Assembly: GCA_004297625.1 (NCBI GenBank)
Contig: SCTY01000059.1
Span: 110,298-174,297 of the forward strand
Origin: Betaproteobacteria bacterium
GTDB lineage: Bacteria > Pseudomonadota > Gammaproteobacteria > Burkholderiales > SG8-39
Length of the DNA: 64,000 bases
Direction: 5' to 3'
Positions 35,547-43,280 of the stretch are shown piece after piece. Each line of letters starts with the position of its first letter. The first letter of the stretch is position 1. The position numbers and the translations under genes are program-made. The notes below the pieces were generated by a model. The model saw only the letters and a list, made by a program, of their open reading frames with translations. It searched no databases and had not been told where the DNA came from.

Positions 35547-36226
35547 TCGCGATCCGCAATCTGACCAAGCGATACGGCGGCGTGGCGGCGCTTTCGGACT
35601 GCGAGCTCGAGATCGGCGCGCCCGGCATCTACGGCCTCATCGGGCCGAATGGCGCGGGCAAGACCACGCTGTTCGACGTGATGACCGGGCTTACCGAGCC
35701 CGATTCCGGCACCGTCCTCATCGAGGGACGCGATGTGACCGGCTTCTCGCCGCACCGGCTCGCGCGCCTCGGGGTCGCGCGCAGCTTCCAGGAATGCCGC
35801 GTCTTCTCGGAGTTCACCTGCCTCGAAAATCTGCTGTTCGGCGCGCGCGGCACGCGCGCGGAGGCGCTGCGCCTGCTCGAGCTCGTCAACCTGCAGCGCT
35901 ATCGCGACGAGCCCGCCGCCAATCTCTCCTTCGGGCAGCGCCGCCTGCTGGAGATCGTGGCGACCTTCATGCGCAAGCCGCGCATCCTGCTGCTCGATGA
36001 GCCCGCCTCGGGCGTAAATCCGGCGCTTCTCGAGCTGCTCCTCGAGTCGATCCGCCGGATGTACGAGGAGCGCCCGTGCCTGTTTCTCGTCGTCGAGCAC
36101 AACATGGAGTTCGTCATGGCGCTCGCCTCCGAGATCGTCGTCATGCACCAGGGCGCGGTGCTCGAGCGCGGCAGCCCGGAGGCGGTGCAGGCAAGCCCCC
36201 GCGTAATGGAGGCCTATCTCGGATGA
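35543..36226 (+). CDS. livG: ABC transporter ATPase (LivG family)
   Basis: 227 residues, slightly short for LivG. Walker A GPNGAGKTT, FSPHRLARLGVARSFQECRVF, signature LSFGQRRLLEI, Walker B ILLLDEPASGVNP and H-loop VEHNMEFV are all present. The ATG overlaps the LivM stop (ATGA). Confidence 0.94.
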   Translation: MIAIRNLTKRYGGVAALSDCELEIGAPGIYGLIGPNGAGKTTLFDVMTGLTEPDSGTVLIEGRDVTGFSPHRLARLGVARSFQECRVFSEFTCLENLLFGARGTRAEALRLLELVNLQRYRDEPAANLSFGQRRLLEIVATFMRKPRILLLDEPASGVNPALLELLLESIRRMYEERPCLFLVVEHNMEFVMALASEIVVMHQGAVLERGSPEAVQASPRVMEAYLG

Positions 36227-36942
36227 GCGCGGCGGTGCTCGAAGTCAGCGACCTCGGCGCGAGCTACGGCGGCAGGCGCATCCTCGAGAGCGTCTCGCTG
36301 CGCGTCGGCGCGTCGGAGATCGTGACGGTCATAGGCCACAACGGCGCGGGCAAGTCGACGCTTCTCAAGTCGGTGTTCAATCTGATTCCCTGGCGCTCGG
36401 GCGCGATCCGTCTGCAGGGACGCGACATCCTCGGGCTCGCGCCCGATCGCATCCTCGCTGCAGGCATCGCCTACGTGCCGCAAAGCCGCAGCGTGTTCCC
36501 CAAGCTCACGGTCGACGAGAACCTGCGCATGGGCGGCTATCTCCTGTCCGACAAGGCGCTGCTCGCAGCGCGCATCGAAAAAGTGCGGCAGCTCTTTCCC
36601 GTCCTTGCCGAGCGCGCGCACCAGCTCGCCGGCACGCTGAGCGGCGGCGAGCAGCGCATGCTCGAGATCGCGCGCGCCCTGCTCATGGATCCGAAGCTGG
36701 TGATGCTCGACGAGCCCTCGATCGGCCTCGCACCGCGCATGGTCGAGGCGGTGTTCCAGACTGTCGGGATGCTCAGGAACCAGGGCAAGGCCGTGCTGAT
36801 GGTCGAGCAGAACGTGCGCAAAGCGCTCGCGGCCTCGGACCGGGCGTACGTCATGGAGCTGGGCGAAATCCGCCTCGAGGATGCGGCACCTGCGCTCATC
36901 GGCGACCCGCGCGTCGCCCGCCTCTACATGGGACGCCGCTAG
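36223..36942 (+). CDS. livF: ABC transporter ATPase (LivF family)
   Basis: 239 residues. Walker A GHNGAGKST, YVPQSRSVFPKLTVDENLRMG, signature LSGGEQRMLEIAR, Walker B LVMLDEPSIGLAP and VEQNVRKAL are present. The ATG overlaps the LivG stop. The TAG stop shares CTAG with the convergent ligase gene. Confidence 0.94.
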   Translation: MSAAVLEVSDLGASYGGRRILESVSLRVGASEIVTVIGHNGAGKSTLLKSVFNLIPWRSGAIRLQGRDILGLAPDRILAAGIAYVPQSRSVFPKLTVDENLRMGGYLLSDKALLAARIEKVRQLFPVLAERAHQLAGTLSGGEQRMLEIARALLMDPKLVMLDEPSIGLAPRMVEAVFQTVGMLRNQGKAVLMVEQNVRKALAASDRAYVMELGEIRLEDAAPALIGDPRVARLYMGRR

Positions 36943-38252
36943 CCGCGCAGATCGACGACTCGCTTGAGCTTCCAGCTCGAGATGAAGTCGCCCGGGGTCA
37001 CGAATAGCAGCGCGGGTGTCACTCCGGAAGCACGCTTGACGGCCTCCACTGCGGTTCTCGTCAAGTCGTTATCGGGTTCACCCGCCACCTTCAGGGTGAA
37101 GCCTGCTTCTTCTACGACGAACTGGAACTCGCGCGCGCCGAGCACCGCCTCCGCCGCCTGCGCGAGCACGTCCGGGTTGACGAGCGTTCCCTTGATCTTG
37201 AGGAGCGCGTCCGAGCGCCGCGGCATCGCCACGAGGCGATCGGTCCATGAGCCGCAATGCGGGCAGCGCTCCCGGCTGAGCACCGACACGTCGCCGAGGG
37301 CGTAGCGCAGCAGCACGGTGCCCCGGCGCCGCAGATGCGTCAGAAGCAGCAGCCCCGGGTTGCCGTCGCCGACCGGCGCGTACGTCTTCGGGTCGACGAC
37401 TTCCATATAGAACTGCCCCGGCGCCGGGTTGTGCAGCCCGGAGCCGGGCGCGCATTCCACCATGCCGCCCTGCATTTCGGTCGAGCCGTACGACACGCTG
37501 ACCCAGGCGTCGGGCCGTCCCAGCCGCCGCAAGGCGGCGGTGAGCTCCTCCCGCGCCGCCTCGGTTACGCCTTCGCCCGTCACGAAAGCAAGGCGCACGG
37601 CCGAAAAATCGGCACCCATTTCCGCCGCGCGCGCGACCACGCGGCGCACGAAGCTCGGCACGCCCCACAGGATCGTCGCCTCGCTGCGCGCCACGATCCG
37701 GACCACGCCGTCAATGTCGGTTCCGAGCGTGAAGTAAGGCGAAGGGTTGCCCGGCAGCGCGGCCACGACACGAAGGTTCATGCTCGCCGCCGCGTGCAGC
37801 GCGCGGATGAACGCGCCGTGCGGCACGGCCGTGAGCGGAAACAGGTTGGCGATCACGTCCTCGGGCCGTACGCCGCGCAGCCGAAGCATGTTGCGGTTGG
37901 TTTCGAGAATGCGAAAGAAGTCGTAAGTCGTCGAAACGAAGGGCGTCGGCCGCCCCGCGCTGGTGCCGGTGGTGTACATCACGTCCCACACCGTGCGCAT
38001 CTCCTGCGGCAGCCCCTCGGCATCCAGCCGGAAGGCGTCCGGGTCGGCCATGTACTCGCTCTTCAGCGTGGGCGGCAGCCGCGCCAGGTCGGCGAGCGAG
38101 GCGAAATCGGCGCGCGCAAGGCCGCTCGCCGCCATGCGTGCGCGCGTCCGCGGATGGCGCGCGGCGGCGAGATCCATCATTTCAGCGAAACAGCGCTCGC
38201 GCTCGGCCTCGATCGCCTCGCGCGGCGCGTACAGCAGGTCGCTCACCGGCAT
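36939..38252 (-). CDS. Phenylacetate-CoA ligase-like adenylate-forming enzyme (PaaK family)
   Basis: 437 residues, PaaK size. The ATP-binding loop is YTTGTSAGRPTPF, followed by VSYGSTEMQGGM (adenylate site) and a RYALGDV segment (the D of the hinge motif). A zinc-type CPHCG appears near residue 330, as in PaaK relatives. The C-terminal subdomain begins at RRSDALLKIKGTLVNP. An aryl or arylacetic acid substrate is plausible. It is divergent from the CMD gene with 29 bp between starts. Confidence 0.88.
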   Translation of the reverse strand: MPVSDLLYAPREAIEAERERCFAEMMDLAAARHPRTRARMAASGLARADFASLADLARLPPTLKSEYMADPDAFRLDAEGLPQEMRTVWDVMYTTGTSAGRPTPFVSTTYDFFRILETNRNMLRLRGVRPEDVIANLFPLTAVPHGAFIRALHAAASMNLRVVAALPGNPSPYFTLGTDIDGVVRIVARSEATILWGVPSFVRRVVARAAEMGADFSAVRLAFVTGEGVTEAAREELTAALRRLGRPDAWVSVSYGSTEMQGGMVECAPGSGLHNPAPGQFYMEVVDPKTYAPVGDGNPGLLLLTHLRRRGTVLLRYALGDVSVLSRERCPHCGSWTDRLVAMPRRSDALLKIKGTLVNPDVLAQAAEAVLGAREFQFVVEEAGFTLKVAGEPDNDLTRTAVEAVKRASGVTPALLFVTPGDFISSWKLKRVVDLRG

Positions 38253-38281
38253 AATCGCAGCTTACCGAACGGAGGAAGCGA

Positions 38282-38668
38282 ATGGACAAACGCGATCACA
38301 AGACGCGCTACGAGGCCGGCCTGAAGACACGAGCCGAGGTGCTCGGCAAGCTCTGGGTGGAAAAATCCATGGCGAGCGTGGACCCGTTCAGCGAGGAGTT
38401 CGTCGAGCTGCTCAACACCTATTGCTGGAACGACATCTGGAACCGCCCGGGGCTGCCGCGCAAGATGCGCTCGGTGCTGAATCTCGGCATGCTGTGCGCG
38501 CTCAACCGCGAGCATGAGCTCAAGCTCCACATCCGCGGCGCGCTCAACAACGGCCTCACCAAGGACGAGATCAAGGAAGTGTTCCTGCAGGTCGCGATCT
38601 ACTGCGGCGTGCCCGCCGCCGTGGTGGCCTTCCGCGCGGCGAAAGAGGTGTTTCAATCCGAAAAATAG
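38282..38668 (+). CDS. Carboxymuconolactone decarboxylase (CMD) family protein
   Basis: 128 residues, PcaC-like length. CMD core: WNRPGLPRKMRSVLNLGMLCALNREHELKLHIRGALNNGLTKDEIKEVFLQVAIYCGVPAA. GGAGG lies upstream of the ATG. The stop TAG is inside an A-rich run (GAAAAATAG), and the next gene's conserved N-terminus overlaps it in the -1 frame. Second CMD/dehydrogenase pair of the window. Confidence 0.92.
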   Translation: MDKRDHKTRYEAGLKTRAEVLGKLWVEKSMASVDPFSEEFVELLNTYCWNDIWNRPGLPRKMRSVLNLGMLCALNREHELKLHIRGALNNGLTKDEIKEVFLQVAIYCGVPAAVVAFRAAKEVFQSEK

Positions 38669-39552
38669 CCTTCATCGGCCTGGGCACCATGGGGCAGCCC
38701 ATGGCGGCGAACCTCGCGCGCGAGGGGTTCGACGTGCGCTCGTACGACCTCAAGGGCCACGGCAGCTGCAAATCGATCCGCGAGGCGGCGCAGGGCGCCG
38801 ATGCGCTCATCACGATGCTGCCCGACGCAGACGCAGTGCGCGAGGCGGTGCTCGAGGCGCTTCCGGCGCTGCCGGCAGGCGCGGTCGTGATCGACATGAG
38901 CTCCGCAGATCCTGCCTCGACGCGCGCGCTCGCCGCCGCTTTATCCCCCAAGAACGTTTCCCTCTTGGATGCGCCGGTATCCGGGGCGGTGGCGAAGGCA
39001 AGAGACGGCACGCTCGCCATCATGGCCGGAGGCAGCAGGGAAGCTTTCGAAAGATGCACTCCGGTTCTGCGCGCGATGGGAAAACGACTCTTCCACGTCG
39101 GCCCGCTCGGCGCGGGCCACGCGGTCAAGGCGCTCAACAACTATCTGGGCGCGGCGGGCACGCTGGCCGGGTTCGAAGCGCTGCTGGTCGCCCGGGCGCT
39201 CGGGCTCGAGCCGAAGGCGATGCTGGAGGCCATCAACGCCTCGACCGGCCGCAACAGCACTACGGAGCGCAAGATCCCCGATCAGGTGCTCACCGGCGCT
39301 TTCGCCTCCGGGTTCAAGCTCGCGCTGATGGCGAAGGACGTCGGTATCGCCGCCGACCTGGCGCGCGACCTCGGCGTCGAGACGCCTTACCTCAACGAGA
39401 CGCTGCGCTTGTGGAGCGCCGCGCAGAAGCGGCTTCCCGCGCAGGCGGACCATACGGAGATGTTTCGCTTCCTGGAGCGATTGAAGACTCCATCTCGCGC
39501 CGCAAGCGCACCGCGGTCGAATTTGCGTCGTAAGCGACGTCGCTCCACCTGA
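38656..39552 (+). CDS. 3-hydroxyisobutyrate dehydrogenase family protein, start codon uncertain
   Basis: 298 residues if begun at ATC 38656; 287 from ATG 38689. The conserved Rossmann start (I)RKIAFIGLGTMGQPMAANL begins before the ATG, which lies inside GLGTMG, but no ATG, GTG or TTG is available upstream in frame. Intact family motifs: LLDAPVSGAVAKARDGTLAIMAGG, catalytic-Lys region HAVKALNNYLG, and HTEMFRFLERL. The last ~25 residues overlap the convergent oxidoreductase gene and are unlike the family. It oxidises a beta-hydroxy acid with NAD(P). Confidence 0.85.
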   Translation: MRKIAFIGLGTMGQPMAANLAREGFDVRSYDLKGHGSCKSIREAAQGADALITMLPDADAVREAVLEALPALPAGAVVIDMSSADPASTRALAAALSPKNVSLLDAPVSGAVAKARDGTLAIMAGGSREAFERCTPVLRAMGKRLFHVGPLGAGHAVKALNNYLGAAGTLAGFEALLVARALGLEPKAMLEAINASTGRNSTTERKIPDQVLTGAFASGFKLALMAKDVGIAADLARDLGVETPYLNETLRLWSAAQKRLPAQADHTEMFRFLERLKTPSRAASAPRSNLRRKRRRST

Positions 39553-40804
39553 GCGGCTCGCCGGCGGCCACCGCGCGCAGGAGCTTCCAGTGGTGCGCGA
39601 GGCCAAGCGGCAGGCAGCCCTTGGCGAGCGAATCGGCCGCCGGCATGAGCCTGCCGACCACCGTGTAGCCGCCCTCGCCGTCAAGGATCTCTCCTGAAGA
39701 GAGGTTCTTCTTGGCTACCGCCACGGCATCGGCGCGCCAGCCGGTGGCGCAGCCGGTCGGCTCGCCGCGCAGGCCGACCGCGGCGACCGAAATGCCGACT
39801 TCGAGCCCGATCAGATGCCAGCGCTTGTACATGCACGCATAGCGGCTCGACGCATCGGTCTTGACCCCGTACTCCACGAAGCAGCGCTGGATGTACTCCG
39901 TCTCGCCCTCGAACACCACCCATACGCCGAAGCGGATGTCGTAGGGAATCGGCGTGCCGTCCCTGCGCAGCGAAGAGATCACTTCGACCTGCCCTTTGTG
40001 GTGCAGCACGCCGCCTTCGGACTTCGGCCGCATGAGCGCCGGGATCTCGTCGACCGAGCCCGGCGGATACAGCAACCCTTCGGGCGCCGGCGTGAGACCG
40101 GTCGCGTTGCACACCGCGCTCGTCTCGATCGCCGGCTTCGAGCCGTCGAGGAAGGAATTGAACATCTTCGGATTCAGTCCGCCCGCCTGCGCCTGCTCGG
40201 GCGTCAGGCCGTAATAGCCCCACACCGTCTCCGGCGTGGACTGGGAAAAATGCGCCAGCCATTTGTGGCCGCGCCCGGCCGCAACGACGGGAAAGCCGGC
40301 CGCGCGCGCCCAATCGACGAGATCGCAGATGAGCGCCGGCTGGTCGCCGTAGGCGAGGCTGTAGACCACGCCCGCCTCGGCCGCCTTGCGCGCAAGCAGC
40401 GGTCCGCAGAAGGCGTCGGCCTCGACAGTGACCATGACGACGTGCTTGCCGTTGCGGAAGGCGGCGAGCGCGTGCTCTACCGCGGCGGGAGGATTGCCGG
40501 TCGACTCGATGACGATGTCGATCGCCGGGTGCGCGACGAGCGCTTGCCAGTCGTCGGAAACGTGCGTGCGCTTTTCCTTCAGCGCCGCATCGAGCGATCT
40601 CGCGGAGTAGCTTTCGGGCTTCCAGCCCACCCGCTCGAGATTCTTCTGCGCATTCTCCGGGGACAGATCCGCGATGCCGACGAGATGCACGCCCGGCGTG
40701 CGCGGCACCTGCGCGATGTACATCGCGCCGAACTTTCCTGCGCCGATGACGCCGATGCGCAGCGGATTGTCCTTCCTTTGCTGGAGCTTCGCGTAGAGGT
40801 TCAT
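39392..40804 (-). CDS. NAD(P)-binding oxidoreductase, homoserine dehydrogenase/Gfo-like with SAF-type C-terminus
   Basis: 470 residues. The N-terminal Rossmann motif is LRIGVIGAGKFGAMYIAQV, and the middle has VIESTGNPPAAVEHALAAFRNGKHVVMVTVEADAFCG, like homoserine-dehydrogenase-type oxidoreductases of unknown substrate. A C-terminal part (GEILDGEGGYTVVGRLMPA) resembles the SAF domain. The last ~30 residues are low-complexity and antisense to the 3' end of the dehydrogenase gene, giving a 161-bp convergent overlap. Cofactor NAD(P) is expected; the substrate is unknown. Confidence 0.85.
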   Translation of the reverse strand: MNLYAKLQQRKDNPLRIGVIGAGKFGAMYIAQVPRTPGVHLVGIADLSPENAQKNLERVGWKPESYSARSLDAALKEKRTHVSDDWQALVAHPAIDIVIESTGNPPAAVEHALAAFRNGKHVVMVTVEADAFCGPLLARKAAEAGVVYSLAYGDQPALICDLVDWARAAGFPVVAAGRGHKWLAHFSQSTPETVWGYYGLTPEQAQAGGLNPKMFNSFLDGSKPAIETSAVCNATGLTPAPEGLLYPPGSVDEIPALMRPKSEGGVLHHKGQVEVISSLRRDGTPIPYDIRFGVWVVFEGETEYIQRCFVEYGVKTDASSRYACMYKRWHLIGLEVGISVAAVGLRGEPTGCATGWRADAVAVAKKNLSSGEILDGEGGYTVVGRLMPAADSLAKGCLPLGLAHHWKLLRAVAAGEPLRWSDVAYDANSTAVRLRREMESSIAPGSETSPYGPPAREAASARRSTSAASR

Positions 40805-40815
40805 GAAAATGTCAA

Positions 40816-40872
40816 AATCAGGGACAGACCACGATTTCCGAAGGTCCAGGAAATCGTGGTCTGTCCCTGATT
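40816..40872. repeat. Long perfect palindrome (REP-like)
   Basis: A 24-bp arm (40816-40839, beginning AATCAGGGACAGACCACG) and its exact complement (40849-40872) around a 9-bp loop. It fills the space between the oxidoreductase start and the ftsB stop, ending inside the ftsB TAA. Such palindromes resemble REP elements mobilised by RAYT transposases in proteobacteria; no RAYT gene is in the window. It may also end transcription of ftsB. A decayed half copy lies at 49388-49415. Confidence 0.82.
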
Positions 40873-41155
40873 AGTCCTTGGGTTTTGGGTCGGCATACTG
40901 GAAGAACGTCTCGTCGTTGCGCACCATGCCGAGCTCGTAGCGCGCGCGCTCCTCGAGCGCCTCGGTGGCCGTCTTCAGGTCGCGCACCTCGGCGGCCAGG
41001 CTGGCGTTGCGTGCCGCGCGCTGACCGTTGTCGATTTGTTGATTTGAAAGCTCCCTTTCCAGCTGCCACGCGCGCAGCCATCCGCCCTTCCCCAGCCAGA
41101 GCGGATACTGGATGAGGAGAATGAGCGCGCCGAGGATGGCGGCGAGGATCTTCAT
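40871..41155 (-). CDS. ftsB: Cell division protein FtsB
   Basis: 94 residues: one N-terminal membrane helix (about 3-20), a periplasmic coiled coil (about 30-70: LERELSNQQIDNGQRAARNASLAAEVRDLK) and the ELGMVRNDETFFQY ending typical of FtsB. It acts with FtsL and FtsQ in divisome assembly. The ATG overlaps the enolase stop (ATGA). The eno-ftsB order is standard in Betaproteobacteria. Confidence 0.93.
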   Translation of the reverse strand: MKILAAILGALILLIQYPLWLGKGGWLRAWQLERELSNQQIDNGQRAARNASLAAEVRDLKTATEALEERARYELGMVRNDETFFQYADPKPKD

Positions 41156-42438
41156 CCGCGCCTCGCGAACGCCTCCTTGCCAGGGTAATCGACCGAGTCG
41201 CCGAGATCTTCCTCGATGCGCAGCAGCTGGTTGTACTTCGCCACGCGGTCGGAGCGCGAGAGCGAGCCGGTCTTGATCTGCAGCGCGTTGGTGCCGACGG
41301 CGATGTCGGCGATGGTGGTGTCCTCCGTCTCGCCCGAGCGGTGCGAAAGCACCGTGCCGTAGCCCGCGCGCTTCGCGAGCTCGATCGCGGCGAAGGTCTC
41401 GGTGAGCGTGCCGATCTGGTTTACCTTGATGAGGACGGCGTTCGCCACGCCTTGCTGAATGCCCTGGCGCAGGATCCCGGTGTTCGTGACGAAGATGTCG
41501 TCGCCCACGAGCTGGAGCTTCCGGCCGAGCTTGGCGGTCAGCGACTTCCAGCCGTCCCAGTCGCCTTCGGCCATGCCGTCTTCGATCGACGCGATCGGAT
41601 AGCGCGCAGCGAGATCCGCAAGGTAATCCGCGAGCTGCGCGGAAGAGAGGTTCTTGCCTTCGGACTCGAGCACGTACAGGCCGTCGCGGTAGAACTCGGA
41701 CGCGGCGCAGTCGAGCGCGAGCATCACGTCCTCGCCTCCGCGGTAGCCCGCTTTGCCGATCGCCTCCAGGATAAGCTCGATCGCCGCGGCATGCGTCGGC
41801 AGGTCCGCCGGCGCGAACCCGCCCTCGTCCCCCACGGCCGTGGACATGCCTTCCGAATGGATGATTTGCTTCAGATTCTGGAAAATCTCCGAGCCGCAGC
41901 GCAGCGCCTCGCGGAAGCTCTGCGCGCCGACGGGCACGATCATGAATTCCTGGAAGTCGAGCCGGTTGTTCGCGTGCGCGCCGCCGTTCACCACGTTCAT
42001 CATGGGCACGGGCATGCGCATGGCGCCCGAGCCGCCGAAATAGCGGTACAGCGGCAGGCCCGATTCCTCTGCAGCGGCTTTTGCCGCAGCCATCGACACG
42101 GCGAGCAGCGCATTGGCGCCGAGGCGGGACTTGTTCTCGGTGCCGTCGAGGTCGAGCAGCGTCTTGTCGATGAAGGCCTGCTCGGAAGCGTCCAGACCCA
42201 CGATCGCCTCGGAAATTTCGGTGTTGACGTGCTCGACCGCCTTGAGCACGCCCTTGCCGCCGTAGCGTGCCTTGTCGCCGTCGCGCAGCTCGATCGCCTC
42301 GCGGCTGCCGGTGGACGCGCCCGAGGGCACGGCCGCGCGCCCCATCACGCCCGACTCGAGCAGCACGTCGGCCTCGATGGTGGGGTTGCCGCGCGAATCG
42401 AGGATTTCGCGCGCGACGACATCGACGATGGAGCTCAT
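41152..42438 (-). CDS. eno: Enolase (phosphopyruvate hydratase)
   Basis: 428 residues, full length. Diagnostic segments: REILDSRGNPTIEADV at the start, GAHANNRLDFQEFMI, the Mg/catalytic SIEDGMAEGDWDGW, VGDDIFVTN, and the signature LIKVNQIGTLTETF then SHRSGETED. It interconverts 2-phosphoglycerate and phosphoenolpyruvate. The ATG overlaps the kdsA stop. Confidence 0.98.
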   Translation of the reverse strand: MSSIVDVVAREILDSRGNPTIEADVLLESGVMGRAAVPSGASTGSREAIELRDGDKARYGGKGVLKAVEHVNTEISEAIVGLDASEQAFIDKTLLDLDGTENKSRLGANALLAVSMAAAKAAAEESGLPLYRYFGGSGAMRMPVPMMNVVNGGAHANNRLDFQEFMIVPVGAQSFREALRCGSEIFQNLKQIIHSEGMSTAVGDEGGFAPADLPTHAAAIELILEAIGKAGYRGGEDVMLALDCAASEFYRDGLYVLESEGKNLSSAQLADYLADLAARYPIASIEDGMAEGDWDGWKSLTAKLGRKLQLVGDDIFVTNTGILRQGIQQGVANAVLIKVNQIGTLTETFAAIELAKRAGYGTVLSHRSGETEDTTIADIAVGTNALQIKTGSLSRSDRVAKYNQLLRIEEDLGDSVDYPGKEAFARRG

Positions 42439-43280
42439 GCTTTTTTCACCTTTTGTTCGGCAAAGCCGTTCTTCTTCACCAGCCGGTCGAGCTCGACCAG
42501 GGTCTCGAGCAGATCCTGCATCATGCCGAGCGGCCAGGCGTTCGGGCCGTCCGACAACGCTTTCTCCGGGTTGGGATGCGTTTCCATGAAAAGCCCCGCG
42601 ATCCCCGTCGCCACTGCCGCGCGCGCGAGCACCGGAATGAATTCGCGCTGCCCGCCCGACGCGGTGCCCTGCCCGCCGGGAAGCTGAACCGAGTGCGTGG
42701 CGTCGAACACCACCGGGCAACCGGTGTCGCGCATGATGGCGAGCGAGCGCATGTCGGAGACGAGGTTGCCGTAGCCGAAGGAAAAGCCTCGCTCGCACAC
42801 CAGGATGTTGTCCTGTCCCGAAGCTTCCCGCGCCTTGTCGACCACGTTCTTCATTTCCTGCGGCGAGAGGAACTGGCCTTTCTTGATGTTGACCGGCCGG
42901 CCGGCCGCGGCGGCGGCATGGATGAAGTCCGTCTGGCGGCACAGGAACGCGGGAGTCTGCAGCACGTCGACCACGGCAGCGACGGGTTCCACTTCTTCTT
43001 CGGTATGGACGTCGGTTAACACGGGCACGCCGACCTGGCGCTTCACTTCTCCCAGGATTTGCAGGCCCTTGTCCATGCCGAGGCCGCGAAACGACTTGCC
43101 CGAGCTGCGGTTCGCCTTGTCGTAGGACGATTTGAAGACGAAAGGCACACCCAGCCTGCCGGTGATTTCCTTGAGCCGCCCCGCGACGTCGATCTGCAGC
43201 TCGCGCGACTCGACCACGCACGGACCGGCAATAAGAAAGAGCGGCCGATTCAGGCCGACTTCGAATCCGCAGAGATTCAC
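42435..43280 (-). CDS. kdsA: 3-deoxy-8-phosphooctulonate (KDO-8-P) synthase
   Basis: 281 residues from GTG 43280, which overlaps the pyrG stop (GTGA). Motifs: LFLIAGPCVVESRE, KSSYDKANRSSGKSFRGLG, VLTDVHTEEE, VNIKKGQFLSP, CERGFSFGYGNLVSDMRSL and FDATHSVQLPGG. It condenses PEP with arabinose-5-phosphate for lipopolysaccharide KDO. Its presence indicates a Gram-negative with an LPS inner core. Confidence 0.97.
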   Translation of the reverse strand: MNLCGFEVGLNRPLFLIAGPCVVESRELQIDVAGRLKEITGRLGVPFVFKSSYDKANRSSGKSFRGLGMDKGLQILGEVKRQVGVPVLTDVHTEEEVEPVAAVVDVLQTPAFLCRQTDFIHAAAAAGRPVNIKKGQFLSPQEMKNVVDKAREASGQDNILVCERGFSFGYGNLVSDMRSLAIMRDTGCPVVFDATHSVQLPGGQGTASGGQREFIPVLARAAVATGIAGLFMETHPNPEKALSDGPNAWPLGMMQDLLETLVELDRLVKKNGFAEQKVKKA

